DNA from: Comamonadaceae bacterium G21597-S1
Lineage (GTDB): Bacteria > Pseudomonadota > Gammaproteobacteria > Burkholderiales > Burkholderiaceae_C
Length of the DNA: 64,000 bases
NCBI GenBank assembly: GCA_027214345.1
Contig: JAPWHR010000005.1
Coordinates: forward strand, 239,783 to 303,782
Direction: 5' to 3'
The position numbers and the translations under genes were made by a program. This document shows, piece by piece, positions 17,049 to 26,824 of the stretch; position 1 is the stretch's first letter, and each line of letters starts with the position of its first letter. The notes under the pieces are model-generated. The model was not told the origin of the DNA, did no database searches, and saw only the letters and a list, made by a program, of their open reading frames with translations.

Positions 17049-19037
17049 ATGAGTAATGCAATTCAATCGGTGCTAGTCGAAAACCGGGTGTTCGAGCCCT
17101 CCGCCGAGATCGTCAAGGCCGCACGTGTTTCCGGCATGGCGGGTTACGAGGCCCTGTGCGCCGAGGCCGAGAAGGACTACGAAGGTTTCTGGGCCCGCCT
17201 GGCCAAGGCGAACCTGGACTGGACCAAGCCGTTCACGCGCACGCTGGACGAGTCCAAGGCCCCGTTCTACCAGTGGTTCAACGACGGCGAACTCAACGCC
17301 AGCGCCAACTGCCTCGATCGGCACATGGGCACCGAGGTCGAGAACAAGACTGCGGTGATCTTCGAGTCCGACGACGGCAACGTGACCCGCACCACGTACC
17401 GCGAACTGTTGTCCAGGGTCAGCCAGTTTGCCAATGCACTCAAGGCCAAGGGCATTTCCAAGGGTGACCGGGTGCTGGTCTACATGCCGATGACGCTCGA
17501 AGGCGTGATCGCCATGCAAGCTTGCGCACGCATCGGCGCCACCCACAGCGTGGTGTTCGGCGGCTTTTCGGCCAAGGCCTTGCAAGAGCGCATCATCGAC
17601 GCCGGTGCGGTCGCGGTGATCACCGCCAACTACCAGATGCGCGGCGGCAAGGAACTGCCGCTCAAGGCCATTGTGGACGACGGCCTGGCCATGGGCGGTT
17701 GCGACACGATCAAGACCATTTTCGTGTTCGAACGCACCAAGACCGCCTGCAACATGGTGGCCGGGCGCGACATCACGTTCGACGAGGCGCTTGCGGGCCA
17801 GTCCGACCAATGCCCGCCGGTGGCGGTGCCGGCCGAGCACCCGCTGTTCATCCTGTACACCTCGGGTTCGACCGGCAAACCCAAGGGTGTGCAGCATTCC
17901 ACCGGCGGCTACCTGTTGTGGGCCAAGCTGACGATGGACTGGACCTTCGACCTCAAACCGGCCGATGTGTTCTGGTGCACCGCCGACATCGGCTGGATCA
18001 CCGGCCACACCTACGTGGCCTACGGCCCGCTGGCCGCGGGCGCGACCCAGATCATCTTCGAAGGTGTGCCGACCTGGCCCAATGCCGGTCGTTTCTGGCA
18101 GATGATCGAAAAACACAAGTGCACGATCTTCTATACCGCACCCACCGCGATCCGCTCGCTGATCAAGGCGGCCGAAGGCGACGAGAAGGTACATCCGGCG
18201 CGCTCGGACCTCTCCAGCCTGCGCATCCTGGGTTCGGTCGGCGAGCCGATCAATCCGGAAGCCTGGATGTGGTACTACAAGAACGTCGGCGGCGAACGTT
18301 GCCCGGTGGTCGACACCTTCTGGCAGACCGAGACCGGCGGCCACATGATCACGCCGCTGCCCGGCGCGACGCCGATGGTCCCCGGAAGCTGCACCTTGCC
18401 GTTGCCCGGCATCATGGCAGCCATCGTCGACGAGGCCGGCAAGGACCTGCCCAACGGCACTGGCGGCATCCTGGTCGTCAAGCGGCCGTGGCCGTCGATG
18501 ATCCGCACCATCTGGAAGGATCCGGAGCGCTTCAAGGCCAGTTACTTCCCGCCCGAGATGGGCGGCACGATCTATCTGGCCGGTGACGGCGCGGTGCGTA
18601 GCGAGGACCGCGGATACTTCCGCATCACCGGGCGCATCGACGACGTGCTCAACGTCTCGGGCCACCGCATGGGCACGATGGAGATCGAGTCCGCGCTGGT
18701 GGCCAAGACCGACCTGGTGGCGGAAGCCGCCGTGGTCGGGCGTCCGGACGACCTGACCGGCGAGGCGATCTGCGCCTTCGTCGTGCTCAAGCGCAGCCGG
18801 CCCACCGGCGACGAGGCCAAGCAGATCGCAACCGAACTGCGCAACTGGGTGGCCAAGGAGATCGGTCCGATCGCCAAGCCCAAGGACATCCGCTTCGGCG
18901 ACAACCTGCCCAAGACGCGCAGTGGCAAGATCATGCGCCGCCTGTTGCGCAGCCTGGCCCGTGGCGAGGCGATCACGCAGGACACCTCGACGCTGGAGAA
19001 CCCCGCCATTCTCGATCAACTGGCCGAGAAGTTGTAG
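17049..19037 (+). CDS. acsA: Acetyl-CoA synthetase (AMP-forming)
   Basis: A 662-residue Acs, activating acetate to acetyl-CoA via acetyl-AMP. It has the Acs N-terminal domain (about residues 30-90), the P-loop-like [13 protein letters not shown], the acyl-pocket [10 protein letters not shown], and the C-terminal [11 protein letters not shown] with the catalytic lysine that protein acetyltransferases modify in other bacteria. The pocket Trp in the WQTE motif, which limits substrates to acetate, is kept, while the residue before it is Phe instead of the common Trp. An AGACGAGGAG ribosome site precedes the ATG. It stands alone, divergent from the UPF0114 gene. Confidence 0.95.
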   Translation: MSNAIQSVLVENRVFEPSAEIVKAARVSGMAGYEALCAEAEKDYEGFWARLAKANLDWTKPFTRTLDESKAPFYQWFNDGELNASANCLDRHMGTEVENKTAVIFESDDGNVTRTTYRELLSRVSQFANALKAKGISKGDRVLVYMPMTLEGVIAMQACARIGATHSVVFGGFSAKALQERIIDAGAVAVITANYQMRGGKELPLKAIVDDGLAMGGCDTIKTIFVFERTKTACNMVAGRDITFDEALAGQSDQCPPVAVPAEHPLFILYTSGSTGKPKGVQHSTGGYLLWAKLTMDWTFDLKPADVFWCTADIGWITGHTYVAYGPLAAGATQIIFEGVPTWPNAGRFWQMIEKHKCTIFYTAPTAIRSLIKAAEGDEKVHPARSDLSSLRILGSVGEPINPEAWMWYYKNVGGERCPVVDTFWQTETGGHMITPLPGATPMVPGSCTLPLPGIMAAIVDEAGKDLPNGTGGILVVKRPWPSMIRTIWKDPERFKASYFPPEMGGTIYLAGDGAVRSEDRGYFRITGRIDDVLNVSGHRMGTMEIESALVAKTDLVAEAAVVGRPDDLTGEAICAFVVLKRSRPTGDEAKQIATELRNWVAKEIGPIAKPKDIRFGDNLPKTRSGKIMRRLLRSLARGEAITQDTSTLENPAILDQLAEKL

Positions 19038-19085
19038 TCGCGCCGGCCTGCCGCGGCCGCCGTGGATCCGGCGGTTGCGGCGCGA
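19038..19085. terminator. Structured spacer between convergent acs and phosphatase genes
   Basis: An 8-bp outer stem (TCGCGCCG at 19038-19045 with CGGCGCGA at 19078-19085) encloses a second stem formed by CCGCC and GGCGG. There is no T-run on either strand, so it may be a weak bidirectional terminator or just GC-rich structure. Confidence 0.35.
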
Positions 19086-19089
19086 GCCG

Positions 19090-19782
19090 TCAGGGCAGGA
19101 TACGGCCGACCCGTTCCAGCGTGCCCGCGTGGCGGCGCAACACGATGCCTTCGCCGGAGCGGGTGAACTGATCCGTCAGCGCCGTGATGTTGACCTGGTG
19201 CGTCACGACGACCAGCGCGCCCGGTCCGTTCCATTGCTGCAGCAGCGTCCGCGCGGCGGCGGTCTGAGCCGTTGCGTTGTCGCGGTCCTGGAAGAATGAA
19301 TTGAAGGCCGGCGCCGGCACCACCTGACCAGGGAACGCCAGGTTCGCGGTATCCATGGTGCGGCACCACTGCGAAGCCAGCACCTTGCCCACCACCACGT
19401 TCTGTGCGCGCAGGCGCTCGCCGATGCGCCGCGACTGATTGCGGCCGGCGGCGTCGAGGTTGCGCTGGGTGCCGCAGTCGCCGAGGCGGAACGCGGCCGG
19501 GTCACCGACGCCGGGCGCTTGGGCATGGCGAAACAGCACGATGCCGCCCGCACGCAATGCGTCCCAGGCCTCCAGCTCTTCGGCAGGCCCTTGTGCACGG
19601 GCGTGCAGCGCCGCCATGGCACAACCGGCGGCGGCCACGATGGCAATGCGGCGGGACGGGTTGGGGATGGAGCCTGGTTTCACGTTGCCCGCAGGAATGC
19701 GTATGAGGCTTGCATGTGCCGTGTGACCGCCATGGCCCGCGCGAGTTCCCTGCCGGGTTGGCGGCGGCGCAGCGTGGGGCAT
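19090..19782 (-). CDS. Histidine phosphatase superfamily protein, exported
   Basis: A protein of up to 230 residues. The catalytic core begins VLFRHAQAPG, where the usual RHG is RHA, and continues with a second catalytic-type His in VVVTHQVNI. These define the phosphoglycerate-mutase/histidine phosphatase fold. The core is preceded by a probable signal peptide (RRIAIVAAAGCAMAALHARAQ), so it is likely periplasmic. The ATG at 19782 gives a long unstructured lead; the GTG at 19683 (VKPGSIPNPSRRIAIV) would give a normal signal peptide and may be the true start. Substrate unknown. Confidence 0.78.
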   Translation of the reverse strand: MPHAAPPPTRQGTRAGHGGHTAHASLIRIPAGNVKPGSIPNPSRRIAIVAAAGCAMAALHARAQGPAEELEAWDALRAGGIVLFRHAQAPGVGDPAAFRLGDCGTQRNLDAAGRNQSRRIGERLRAQNVVVGKVLASQWCRTMDTANLAFPGQVVPAPAFNSFFQDRDNATAQTAAARTLLQQWNGPGALVVVTHQVNITALTDQFTRSGEGIVLRRHAGTLERVGRILP

Positions 19783-19783
19783 G

Positions 19784-19812
19784 AAAAAACCCGCCGGCCG
19801 ATGCTCGGCGGG
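19784..19812 (-). terminator. Rho-independent terminator of the cytochrome c gene
   Basis: On the minus strand a 7-bp GC stem (19806-19812 with 19790-19796, loop of 9 nt) is followed by six T residues (19789-19784). It lies 38-66 bp beyond the stop of the cytochrome c gene and is the clearest intrinsic terminator in the window. Confidence 0.8.
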
Positions 19813-19849
19813 CGGGTGGGCAGGGGCGCGGCGCTACGCGCGCCGCCGC

Positions 19850-20164
19850 TTATTTCAGCGACAGCACCCAGGCTGCGAGTTTCTTGGCTTCGGCTTCATT
19901 GACCTGGGTGTTGGCCGGCATCGGCACCGGCCCGTAGACGCCTGAGCCGCCTTTCATGATCTTGACAGCCAGCTTGTCGACGGCGCCGGCCTGGCCGGCG
20001 TATTTGGCGGCGACTTCCTTGTAGCTCGGCCCGACCAGCTTCTTCTCGACCGTGTGGCAGCTCATGCAGTTCTTCGCGGAGGCCAGGGCCTGGTCGGCAA
20101 ATGCCGGTGCGGCGATGGTGGCAGACAGCGCAATCGCCATGCTGGCCCAGGTTGCTTTCATCAT
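19850..20164 (-). CDS. Class I c-type cytochrome (c-551/c-552-like)
   Basis: A 104-residue periplasmic cytochrome. A signal peptide (MMKATWASMAIALSATIAA, cleaved after AFA) precedes a heme-binding CMSCH and a Met ligand in the VPMPANTQV segment. Size and motifs match soluble c-551/c-552 electron carriers that feed terminal oxidases or peroxidases. A GAGGAAG ribosome site precedes the ATG at 20164. It is monocistronic with a strong terminator. No FNR box is visible upstream. Confidence 0.9.
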   Translation of the reverse strand: MMKATWASMAIALSATIAAPAFADQALASAKNCMSCHTVEKKLVGPSYKEVAAKYAGQAGAVDKLAVKIMKGGSGVYGPVPMPANTQVNEAEAKKLAAWVLSLK

Positions 20165-20263
20165 GGACTTCCTCTTGGTTGGGTTACAGTTCCTGCGGGC
20201 GATTGTAAGTAACGCGCATGGCGCCCCGTGTCAGCAAATGTGTCGAATTTCTGGGAGAGCGTG

Positions 20264-20506
20264 ATGTATTTTCTGGGCCTGGGCCTGATCCTGCTGGCGA
20301 TGAAGTACCTGGAACTCGGGCCGGTGGCTGCCTGGAGCTGGTGGTGGGTGCTTTCCCCGTTCGCGCTGGCTGTGGCCTGGTGGGCCTGGGCGGACTCGAG
20401 TGGCTACACCAAGCGGAAGGCGATGGAGCGCGAGGACGCCCGGCGCAAGGACCGGATCGACCGGAACAAGGAAGCCATCGGGACCGGCCCGCGCAAGCGG
20501 CGCTGA
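20264..20506 (+). CDS. Small Trp-rich protein (TIGR04438-like)
   Basis: An 80-residue protein with a hydrophobic, Trp-rich N-terminal half (MYFLGLGLILLAMKYLELG, then AAWSWWWVLSPFALAVAWWAWAD) and a highly charged, Lys/Arg-rich C-terminal half. It matches the small Trp-rich family common in Burkholderiales. Probably anchored in the inner membrane with a cytoplasmic tail; function unknown. The ATG at 20264 has GGGAGAG upstream and is preferred over one 12 codons earlier. Confidence 0.8.
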   Translation: MYFLGLGLILLAMKYLELGPVAAWSWWWVLSPFALAVAWWAWADSSGYTKRKAMEREDARRKDRIDRNKEAIGTGPRKRR

Positions 20507-20599
20507 CAGGCGGGCGTTTCGCGTCGGCCAGCGACCGTGTGCTGGCAGGTCGTTCGTGGCGGTCGTCGACGCCGCGGCGCAGGGGCCGCGGCTGCTCGA

Positions 20600-22294
20600 T
20601 CAGTAGTTGTCCAGCACGGCGCCCTTGCTGGCCGATGCCGCATTGAATGCGAACTTGGCCTGCACACCGCGCGTGTAACGTGGCGCGGGTGCCTTCCAGG
20701 CTGCGCGACGCCGCGCGAGTTCGGCATCGTCGACATTGAGTTGCAGCAGCAACTGGTGGGCGTCGATGGTGATCGTGTCGCCTTCCTCGATCAGCGCGAT
20801 GTTCCCGCCCGCGGCTGCCTCCGGTGCCACATGACCGACCACCATGCCCCAGGTGCCGCCCGAAAAGCGGCCGTCGGTGATCAGGCCGACCGACTCGCCC
20901 AGACCCTGGCCGACCAGCGCGCCGGTGGGCGCGAGCATTTCCGGCATGCCGGGGCCACCCTTGGGCCCGAGATAACGCAGCACCATCACGTCGCCGGCGA
21001 CGATCTTGCCGGCCAGGATGGCGGCCAACGCCGATTGCTCGTCGTCAAACACACGCGCGGGACCGGTGATGACCGGGTTCTTCAGGCCGGTGATCTTGGC
21101 CACGCAGCCTTCGGGGGAGAGATTGCCCTTGAGAATGGCCAGGTGGCCCTGCGCGTACATCGGCTTGTCGATCGGACGGATCACGTCCTGGTCGGCGCGC
21201 GGTACGTCCGGGATGTCCTTGAGCACCTCGGCAATCGTCTGCCCGGTGATGGTCATGCAGTCGCCGTGCAGCAGGCCGGCGGCCAGCAGCGTCTTCATGA
21301 CCTGCGGAATGCCGCCGGCCTTGTGCAGGTCGACCGCCAGGTACTTGCCGCTGGGCTTGAGGTCGCACAACACCGGCGTGCGCTGGCGAATACGCTCGAA
21401 ATCGTCGATGCTCCAATCGACGCCGGCCGCGTGGGCGATGGCCAGGAAATGCAGCACCGCGTTGGTCGATCCGCCGGTGGCCATGACGACGGCGACCGCG
21501 TTCTCCAGCGCCTTGCGCGTGACGATGTCGCGCGGCTTCAGGCCCAGTCCGATGGCCTTGACCAGCACCTTGGCCGACTCCTTGGCCGAGTTCAGCTTCT
21601 CGTCGTGCGGATTGGCCATGGTCGAGGAGTAGGGCAGGGACATGCCCAGCGCCTCGAAGGCCGACGACATGGTGTTGGCGGTATACATGCCGCCACACGA
21701 ACCGGTCCCCGGAATCGCGCGACGCTCGATCTCGAGCAGGTCCTCGTCGGTCATCTTGCCCGCGGCATTCTGCCCGACGGCCTCGAACACGCTGACGATG
21801 TTGAGGTCCTGGCCCTTGTAGTGGCCGGGCAGGATGGTGCCGCCATAGACATAGATGGCCGGCACATTGGCGCGCAACATGCCCATCATGCCGCCGGGCA
21901 TGTTCTTGTCGCAGCCGCCGACAACGACGACACCGTCCATCCACTGGCCCTGCACGCAGGTCTCGACGCAGTCGGAGATCACCTCGCGGCTGACGAGCGA
22001 ATATTTCATGCCTTCGGTTCCCATGGCCATGCCGTCGGAGATGGTCGGCGTGCCGAAGATCTGCGCATTGCCGCCGGCCTCCTCGATGCCGGCCACGGCG
22101 GCGTCGGCGAGTTTCTGCAGGCCGCTGTTGCACGGCGTGATCGTGCTGTGCCCGTTGGCCACGCCGATCATCGGCTTGTTGAAGTCGTTCTGCTGGTACC
22201 CCATCGCGTAATACATGGAGCGGTTGGGGGCGCGCGACTTGCCTTCGGTGATGTTCTTGCTGCGGGTGTTGAGTTCGACGGGCTTGGTTGCCAT
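20600..22294 (-). CDS. ilvD: Dihydroxy-acid dehydratase
   Basis: A 564-residue IlvD, dehydrating dihydroxy-isovalerate and dihydroxy-methylvalerate in valine and isoleucine synthesis. Iron-sulfur cysteines are seen in GGCDKNMPG and [22 protein letters not shown], plus an early TPCNSGL. The opening [12 protein letters not shown] and total length fit the shorter, fungal/plant-like IlvD type common in betaproteobacteria. The ATG at 22294 (MATKPVEL) is chosen because the upstream frame is not protein-like. It is divergent from a LysR regulator that may control it. Confidence 0.95.
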   Translation of the reverse strand: MATKPVELNTRSKNITEGKSRAPNRSMYYAMGYQQNDFNKPMIGVANGHSTITPCNSGLQKLADAAVAGIEEAGGNAQIFGTPTISDGMAMGTEGMKYSLVSREVISDCVETCVQGQWMDGVVVVGGCDKNMPGGMMGMLRANVPAIYVYGGTILPGHYKGQDLNIVSVFEAVGQNAAGKMTDEDLLEIERRAIPGTGSCGGMYTANTMSSAFEALGMSLPYSSTMANPHDEKLNSAKESAKVLVKAIGLGLKPRDIVTRKALENAVAVVMATGGSTNAVLHFLAIAHAAGVDWSIDDFERIRQRTPVLCDLKPSGKYLAVDLHKAGGIPQVMKTLLAAGLLHGDCMTITGQTIAEVLKDIPDVPRADQDVIRPIDKPMYAQGHLAILKGNLSPEGCVAKITGLKNPVITGPARVFDDEQSALAAILAGKIVAGDVMVLRYLGPKGGPGMPEMLAPTGALVGQGLGESVGLITDGRFSGGTWGMVVGHVAPEAAAGGNIALIEEGDTITIDAHQLLLQLNVDDAELARRRAAWKAPAPRYTRGVQAKFAFNAASASKGAVLDNY

Positions 22295-22445
22295 GGCGTG
22301 CTTGTCTCTCGGTCGGGTTGATGGTGTCCGGCAGCCGCACGCGGCGGTCGGCCGCGCGGCATGCATGGGTGCAGACCCGAGAGTATGCGCGCAGAGACTA
22401 AGTTGCACTAATATACTTTTGGGTGCTTACTGATTCACATTACAT
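22295..22445. promoter_or_regulatory. ilvD / lysR divergent promoter region
   Basis: A 151-bp divergent spacer, unusually AT-rich between 22395 and 22450. A minus-strand TATATT (within 22410-22418) is a possible ilvD -10 without a good -35, as expected for a LysR-activated promoter. An ATTCA-N9-TGAAT inverted repeat at 22433-22451 straddles the lysR start codon and fits the T-N11-A layout of LysR sites, suggesting autoregulation (inference). Confidence 0.45.
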
Positions 22446-23390
22446 ATGAATGACCGTCCCATCGACCTGCGGCTGTGGCGCCAGTTCCTGGCGGTGGCGC
22501 AGGAACTGCACTTCGGCCGCGCGGCGCGCTCGCTGCACATGACGCAGCCGCCGCTGACGCAGGGCATCGCCCAACTGGAGTCGCTGCTTGGCGTGTTGTT
22601 GTTCGAGCGCACCAAGCGCCAGGTGCGCCTGAGCGTGGCCGGCGCCGCCTTGTTGCCCAAGGTCCTCGACCTGCTGGCGCGCGCCCACGACCTGCCATCG
22701 CTGGCGCGCGCGGCCGCCGGTGGCGAGGCCGGTCGCCTGCGGCTGGCCTTCGTGTCCACCGTCGGTTACACCTTGCTGCCGCGCTGGGTGCGCGGATTCC
22801 GCGAATCCTTTCCCGGCGTGTTGCTCGACCTGAGCGAGGCCACCGGCGATGTGCAGGCCGAAGCCTTCGAGCGGGGCGACATCGACGCCGGCTTCGTGCT
22901 GCATGCGCCCGGATTCGCACCGCCCGGGCGCAGCAGCCTGCGCGTGAGCTCCGAGCCGCTGGCGCTGGCGCTGCCGGCGCGGCATCCGCTGGCGCTGCAG
23001 TCGGCGGCACCCCGGCTGCACGAGGCGCTGGCGTGCCCGCTGGTGATCTTTCCCCGGCGCATCGCCCCGTCGCTGCACGATGCGATCTTCGGCCTGTACC
23101 ACGGCGCCGGCGCGGTGCCGGCGGTGGCCCAGGAGGCCAACCAGATGCAGACCATCGTGAACCTGGTGTCGGCGGGCCTGGGGGTGGCCTGGGTGCCGGA
23201 AAGCGTGCGGCAGTTCCAGCGTTCGGGCGTGAGGTACCGGGACGTCCGCGGCCGCGGGCCGGTCGGCGTCGGCACGCGCTGCGACACCAGCCTGGTGTGG
23301 CGGGGCGACAACGACAACCCGGCCCTGGCGCGCTTCGTCGCGTATGTGCAGGCACACCCGGATGAGCCCGATCCGATGGTTGCGGGCTGA
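22446..23390 (+). CDS. LysR-family transcriptional regulator
   Basis: A 314-residue LTTR. The winged helix-turn-helix lies in about residues 7-65 ([32 protein letters not shown]), followed by the periplasmic-binding-like effector domain ([19 protein letters not shown] onward). It is divergent from ilvD by 151 bp, so ilvD is the likely target and a branched-chain pathway intermediate a likely effector, but an unrelated target is possible. The ATG at 22446 fits the LTTR N-terminus. Confidence 0.9.
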   Translation: MNDRPIDLRLWRQFLAVAQELHFGRAARSLHMTQPPLTQGIAQLESLLGVLLFERTKRQVRLSVAGAALLPKVLDLLARAHDLPSLARAAAGGEAGRLRLAFVSTVGYTLLPRWVRGFRESFPGVLLDLSEATGDVQAEAFERGDIDAGFVLHAPGFAPPGRSSLRVSSEPLALALPARHPLALQSAAPRLHEALACPLVIFPRRIAPSLHDAIFGLYHGAGAVPAVAQEANQMQTIVNLVSAGLGVAWVPESVRQFQRSGVRYRDVRGRGPVGVGTRCDTSLVWRGDNDNPALARFVAYVQAHPDEPDPMVAG

Positions 23391-23446
23391 CACGGCCTCG
23401 TCCCCGTCCGGCGGCGGGGCATGGCGCGGCGTGCACAATGCGGCGC

Positions 23447-24265
23447 ATGCTGATTCATCCCGATATCGACCCCGTCGCCCTGCAACTGGGCCCGATCGCC
23501 GTGCACTGGTACGGCCTGACCTACCTGGCGGCCTTCGGCCTGTTCATGCTGCTGGGGCATCTGCGATTGCGCCACGAACCCTTCGTGTCCCTGGGGGGCG
23601 ACACCGGCTGGGGCCGCCGGGACGTGGAGGACATCCTGTTCCTGGGCGTGGTGGGCGTCGTGCTCGGCGGGCGGCTGGGGTATTGCCTGTTCTACAAGCC
23701 CTTGTATTACCTGGCCCATCCGCTGGAGGTCTTTGCGGTCTGGCAGGGCGGCATGAGTTTCCATGGCGGCTTGCTGGGCGTCATCGCCGCCATGGTCTGG
23801 TTCGCACACTCCCGTCGCCGGCCGTTCTGGCAGGTGGCCGATTTCGTCGCGCCCTGCGTGCCGACCGGCCTGGCCGCGGGTCGCATCGGCAACTTCATCA
23901 ATGGCGAATTGCCGGGCCGCCTGGCCGATCCGGGCCTGCCCTGGGGCATGGTGTTCCGCGGGGCCGGCGACCTGCCGCGTCATCCGTCGCAGATCTACCA
24001 GTTCCTGCTCGAAGGCCTGTTGTTGTTCGTGTTGTTGTGGCTGTATGCGCGCAGGCGACGGCCCACCGGACGCGTGGCCGCGGCCTTCCTGGTCGGTTAC
24101 GGCGTGTTGCGGTTCGTTGCCGAGTTCTTCCGGGAGCCCGATGCGCATCTCGGCCTGTTGTCGCTGGGCATGAGCATGGGCCAGTGGTTGTGTATTCCGA
24201 TGGTGCTCGCCGGCGCCGCCCTGTGGTGGTGGACGGGCACGCACAGGGCGAAGTGGCCACTGTGA
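23447..24265 (+). CDS. lgt: Prolipoprotein diacylglyceryl transferase
   Basis: A 272-residue Lgt, transferring diacylglycerol to the lipobox cysteine of prolipoproteins in the inner membrane. Seven helices are expected. Essential motifs are seen: [13 protein letters not shown] (catalytic His), [14 protein letters not shown] and [12 protein letters not shown]. The start at 23447 ([16 protein letters not shown]) matches the family opening; an ATG three codons upstream (23438) is also possible. Confidence 0.95.
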   Translation: MLIHPDIDPVALQLGPIAVHWYGLTYLAAFGLFMLLGHLRLRHEPFVSLGGDTGWGRRDVEDILFLGVVGVVLGGRLGYCLFYKPLYYLAHPLEVFAVWQGGMSFHGGLLGVIAAMVWFAHSRRRPFWQVADFVAPCVPTGLAAGRIGNFINGELPGRLADPGLPWGMVFRGAGDLPRHPSQIYQFLLEGLLLFVLLWLYARRRRPTGRVAAAFLVGYGVLRFVAEFFREPDAHLGLLSLGMSMGQWLCIPMVLAGAALWWWTGTHRAKWPL

Positions 24266-24320
24266 CCGGCATCCGCCGCGCGGGCTCCCGCCATCTGCCG
24301 GCGGGGCCGGGCGATGTCCC

Positions 24321-24356
24321 TAGAATCAGGCATCACCCGGAACCGTGCCGGTTCCG
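24321..24356 (+). promoter_or_regulatory. Possible promoter and operator-like hairpin ahead of malonate operon
   Basis: A TAGAAT hexamer (24321-24326) resembles a -10 box, though with no good -35. Twelve bases downstream, CGGAACCG (24338-24345) and CGGTTCCG (24349-24356) form a perfect 8-bp inverted repeat with a 3-nt spacer. It could be a repressor site at the transcription start or a 5'-UTR hairpin. Confidence 0.4.
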
Positions 24357-24467
24357 AAAGCCCTCATCACTGCGCATGCCACTGACGACCACCGATGTCC
24401 AGCCCCAAGCCCTGTTGCGGCGTCGCGGCCGCTTGCCTGCGCCGAGCCTGACCTGGAGCCCGCAAGC

Positions 24468-25919
24468 ATGACGACGTCGAACTGGATTCTGGACAAGGTC
24501 AGCCGGCTGATGTCGCAGGTGCAGGCCGAGGCGCAGGCCGAACAGGCCAAGACGACGCCCGGCTCCGGTCCTGCGCGTTCGCTCGACGCGCGGCTCGATG
24601 GCGTCGTGCGCAAGGGGGACGAGGCCTTGTCGCCGCGCGAGTTGCGGCGCATCCTGGGCGAGTTGCAGTCCGTCGTCGACAGCCGCGTCAGCGAGGCCGA
24701 GGCGGGACGCCGGGCCAGCGTCATTGCGCAGTGGTACGAGAAGGCTTCCGCGCCCGAACGCATCGACTGCATGTTCCTGATGAACGACAAGTTCGCGCAC
24801 GACCCTCAGACGATGCAGGCCGCGCGCGCCGAATACGAGGCCGCGCAGGGCACGCCCGAGCAGGGCCATGCAGAGATCCGGCTGCGCCAGGCGCTGGAGT
24901 CGCCGCGCACCCGCTTGCTGCAGCGTTTCGCCGGGTTTGCCCAGGGCCTGCGTTTTCTGGTGAACCTGCGCGCCGAACTGCTGCCGCTGCTGCGCACCCA
25001 CAAAGGGCTGGTGGCGCTCGATGCCGAGCTCGAAAGCCTGTTCTCGAACTGGTTCGACGTCGCGTTTCTCGAGCTGCGCCGCATCAGCTGGGATTCGCCG
25101 GCATCGCTGATCGAGAAACTGATCCGCTACGAGGCCGTGCACGCGATCCGCAGCTGGGCCGACGTGAAGAACCGCCTGGACAGCGATCGCCGCTGTTACG
25201 GATTCTTCCATCCGCACATGCCCGACGAGCCCCTGATCTTCGTCGAGGTGGCCCTGCTCGACCAGATGGCCGACAGCATGGCGCCGCTGCTCGACGAGTC
25301 GGCATCGGCCGCCGACCTGGACAAGGCCACGACGGCGATCTTCTATTCGATCAGCAACACCCAGGTCGGATTGCGCGGCGTGAGTTTCGGCGATTCGCTG
25401 ATCAAGCGTGTCGTCGAGGCCTTGCAGGGCGAGTTTCCGCGGCTCAAGACCTTCGCGACCCTGTCGCCGATTCCGGGCCTGCGCGCCTGGCTGGGTCGCA
25501 GCATCGACGCGATGCTGGACAAGGCCGGCGTCAAGGCGCGCCAGCGCCTGGCCCAGGCATTGGCGGTGGAGCCCGATGCGCTCACCGGCGAAGCGGTGCT
25601 GGCCGGTTTCGATGCGGCGGCGGAGCTGGACGAGAAGTCGCCGGTGCGCAAGATGCTGCTGCAATGCGCTGCCCAGTACCTGCTGGAGACCGGCAAGGGC
25701 GGCCGGTCGGTGGATCCGGTGGCCCGGTTCCACCTGGGCAACGGCGCGCGCATCGAGCGACTCAACTGGATGGCTGACGGTTCGCCCAAGGGTATCAAGC
25801 AGTCCTGCGGCCTGATGGTGAACTACCTGTACGACCTCAAGCGACTGGACAAGTACCGCAGCCAGCTCGAGCAGGGCAAGATCCCGACCTCGAGCGCGCT
25901 CGACGCGCTGGCGTTCTAG
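24468..25919 (+). CDS. matA: Malonyl-CoA decarboxylase
   Basis: A 483-residue malonyl-CoA decarboxylase, converting malonyl-CoA to acetyl-CoA and CO2. An N-terminal helical domain (to about residue 170) is followed by the GNAT-like catalytic domain with the signature CYGFFHPHMPDEPLIFVEVAL and a later conserved LNWMADGSPKGIKQSCGLMVNYLY. The ATG at 24468 (MTTSNWILDKV) is family-typical. It is the first gene of an operon with an enoyl-CoA hydratase and a malonyl-CoA synthetase, together making a malonate-to-acetyl-CoA route. The symbol follows the rhizobial MatA usage. Confidence 0.93.
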   Translation: MTTSNWILDKVSRLMSQVQAEAQAEQAKTTPGSGPARSLDARLDGVVRKGDEALSPRELRRILGELQSVVDSRVSEAEAGRRASVIAQWYEKASAPERIDCMFLMNDKFAHDPQTMQAARAEYEAAQGTPEQGHAEIRLRQALESPRTRLLQRFAGFAQGLRFLVNLRAELLPLLRTHKGLVALDAELESLFSNWFDVAFLELRRISWDSPASLIEKLIRYEAVHAIRSWADVKNRLDSDRRCYGFFHPHMPDEPLIFVEVALLDQMADSMAPLLDESASAADLDKATTAIFYSISNTQVGLRGVSFGDSLIKRVVEALQGEFPRLKTFATLSPIPGLRAWLGRSIDAMLDKAGVKARQRLAQALAVEPDALTGEAVLAGFDAAAELDEKSPVRKMLLQCAAQYLLETGKGGRSVDPVARFHLGNGARIERLNWMADGSPKGIKQSCGLMVNYLYDLKRLDKYRSQLEQGKIPTSSALDALAF

Positions 25920-25960
25920 GCACCGGGCACCTCCGGCCTTCATCCAGGACCACACGCACG

Positions 25961-26785
25961 GTGACTGCAGAAGTACGCATCGAGACCGACGGCGCGCTGG
26001 CGGTGGTGACGCTGAGCCAGGGTGCGCGTTTTAATGCCATGTCGCTGGCCATGTGGGAGCAGCTGCGCGCCGCGTTCGCCTCCATCGCCCGGGACCCGGC
26101 GCTGCGCTGTGTCGTCGTGCGGGGGGCCGGCGGGCATTTCTGCGCCGGTGGCGACATCGCCGAATACCCGGCATTCCGATTCGACCGGCAGCGCCTGCGT
26201 GATTTCCACGAGAACACGGTGTGGGGCGCCTTGCAGGCCATGCTGGACTGCGACCTGCCGGTGCTTGCGCAGATCGACGGCAACTGCATGGGCGCCGGGC
26301 TCGAGATCGCCAGCTGTTGCGACATCCGCATCGCCGGCGCGTCGGCGCGTTTCGGCGCGCCGATCGCCCGGCTGGGGTTCCCGATGGCGCCGCGTGAGCT
26401 CGACCTGGTGCTGCGTGCAGCCGGTGCGAGCGTGACCCGCGAGCTGCTGCTCGAGGCCCGGGTGCTCGATGCGCAGCGCATGCTGCAACTCGGCTTTCTC
26501 AGCCGCTGCGTGCCCGATGCCGACGTGGCCGACGCGCTCGAGCAGGCGCGCCAGCGCATCGTGGCGCTGGCGCCGCAGGCGGCCCGCATGCACAAGCGCA
26601 TGTTGCGCGTATTGCAGGGCGGTGGGGCGCCGGGCCCGCAAGAGGCCGCGGACGCCATGGCGCGCGACATCCATTGCCGGGACCGGTTGCAGGTGCTGGT
26701 GGACCAGGCCTACGACTACGCCGACACGCCCGAGCACCGCGAAGGCATCACCGCATTTCTCGCCAAGCGCAAGCCGCAATTCTGA
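25961..26785 (+). CDS. Enoyl-CoA hydratase/isomerase family protein
   Basis: A 274-residue crotonase-fold protein starting at GTG 25961. The oxyanion-hole segments are present (GAGGHFCAGGDIAEYP and IDGNCMGAGLEIASCCDIRIA). The catalytic Glu of the second site is not obvious: the region reads ARFGAPIARLGFPMAPRELDL, so the reaction cannot be assigned. It is sandwiched between malonyl-CoA decarboxylase (41 bp upstream) and malonyl-CoA synthetase (39 bp downstream), an odd insertion for a malonate operon. It may act on a related acyl-CoA. Confidence 0.88.
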   Translation: MTAEVRIETDGALAVVTLSQGARFNAMSLAMWEQLRAAFASIARDPALRCVVVRGAGGHFCAGGDIAEYPAFRFDRQRLRDFHENTVWGALQAMLDCDLPVLAQIDGNCMGAGLEIASCCDIRIAGASARFGAPIARLGFPMAPRELDLVLRAAGASVTRELLLEARVLDAQRMLQLGFLSRCVPDADVADALEQARQRIVALAPQAARMHKRMLRVLQGGGAPGPQEAADAMARDIHCRDRLQVLVDQAYDYADTPEHREGITAFLAKRKPQF

Positions 26786-26824
26786 AACGTCCCCTTGATC
26801 CGATCGACACACCCTGTCCTCGCC

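Noticed and set aside
17073-19019. A minus-strand frame of about 650 codons opposite acetyl-CoA synthetase
   Set aside because: It lies entirely under the conserved acs gene and has no recognisable motif.
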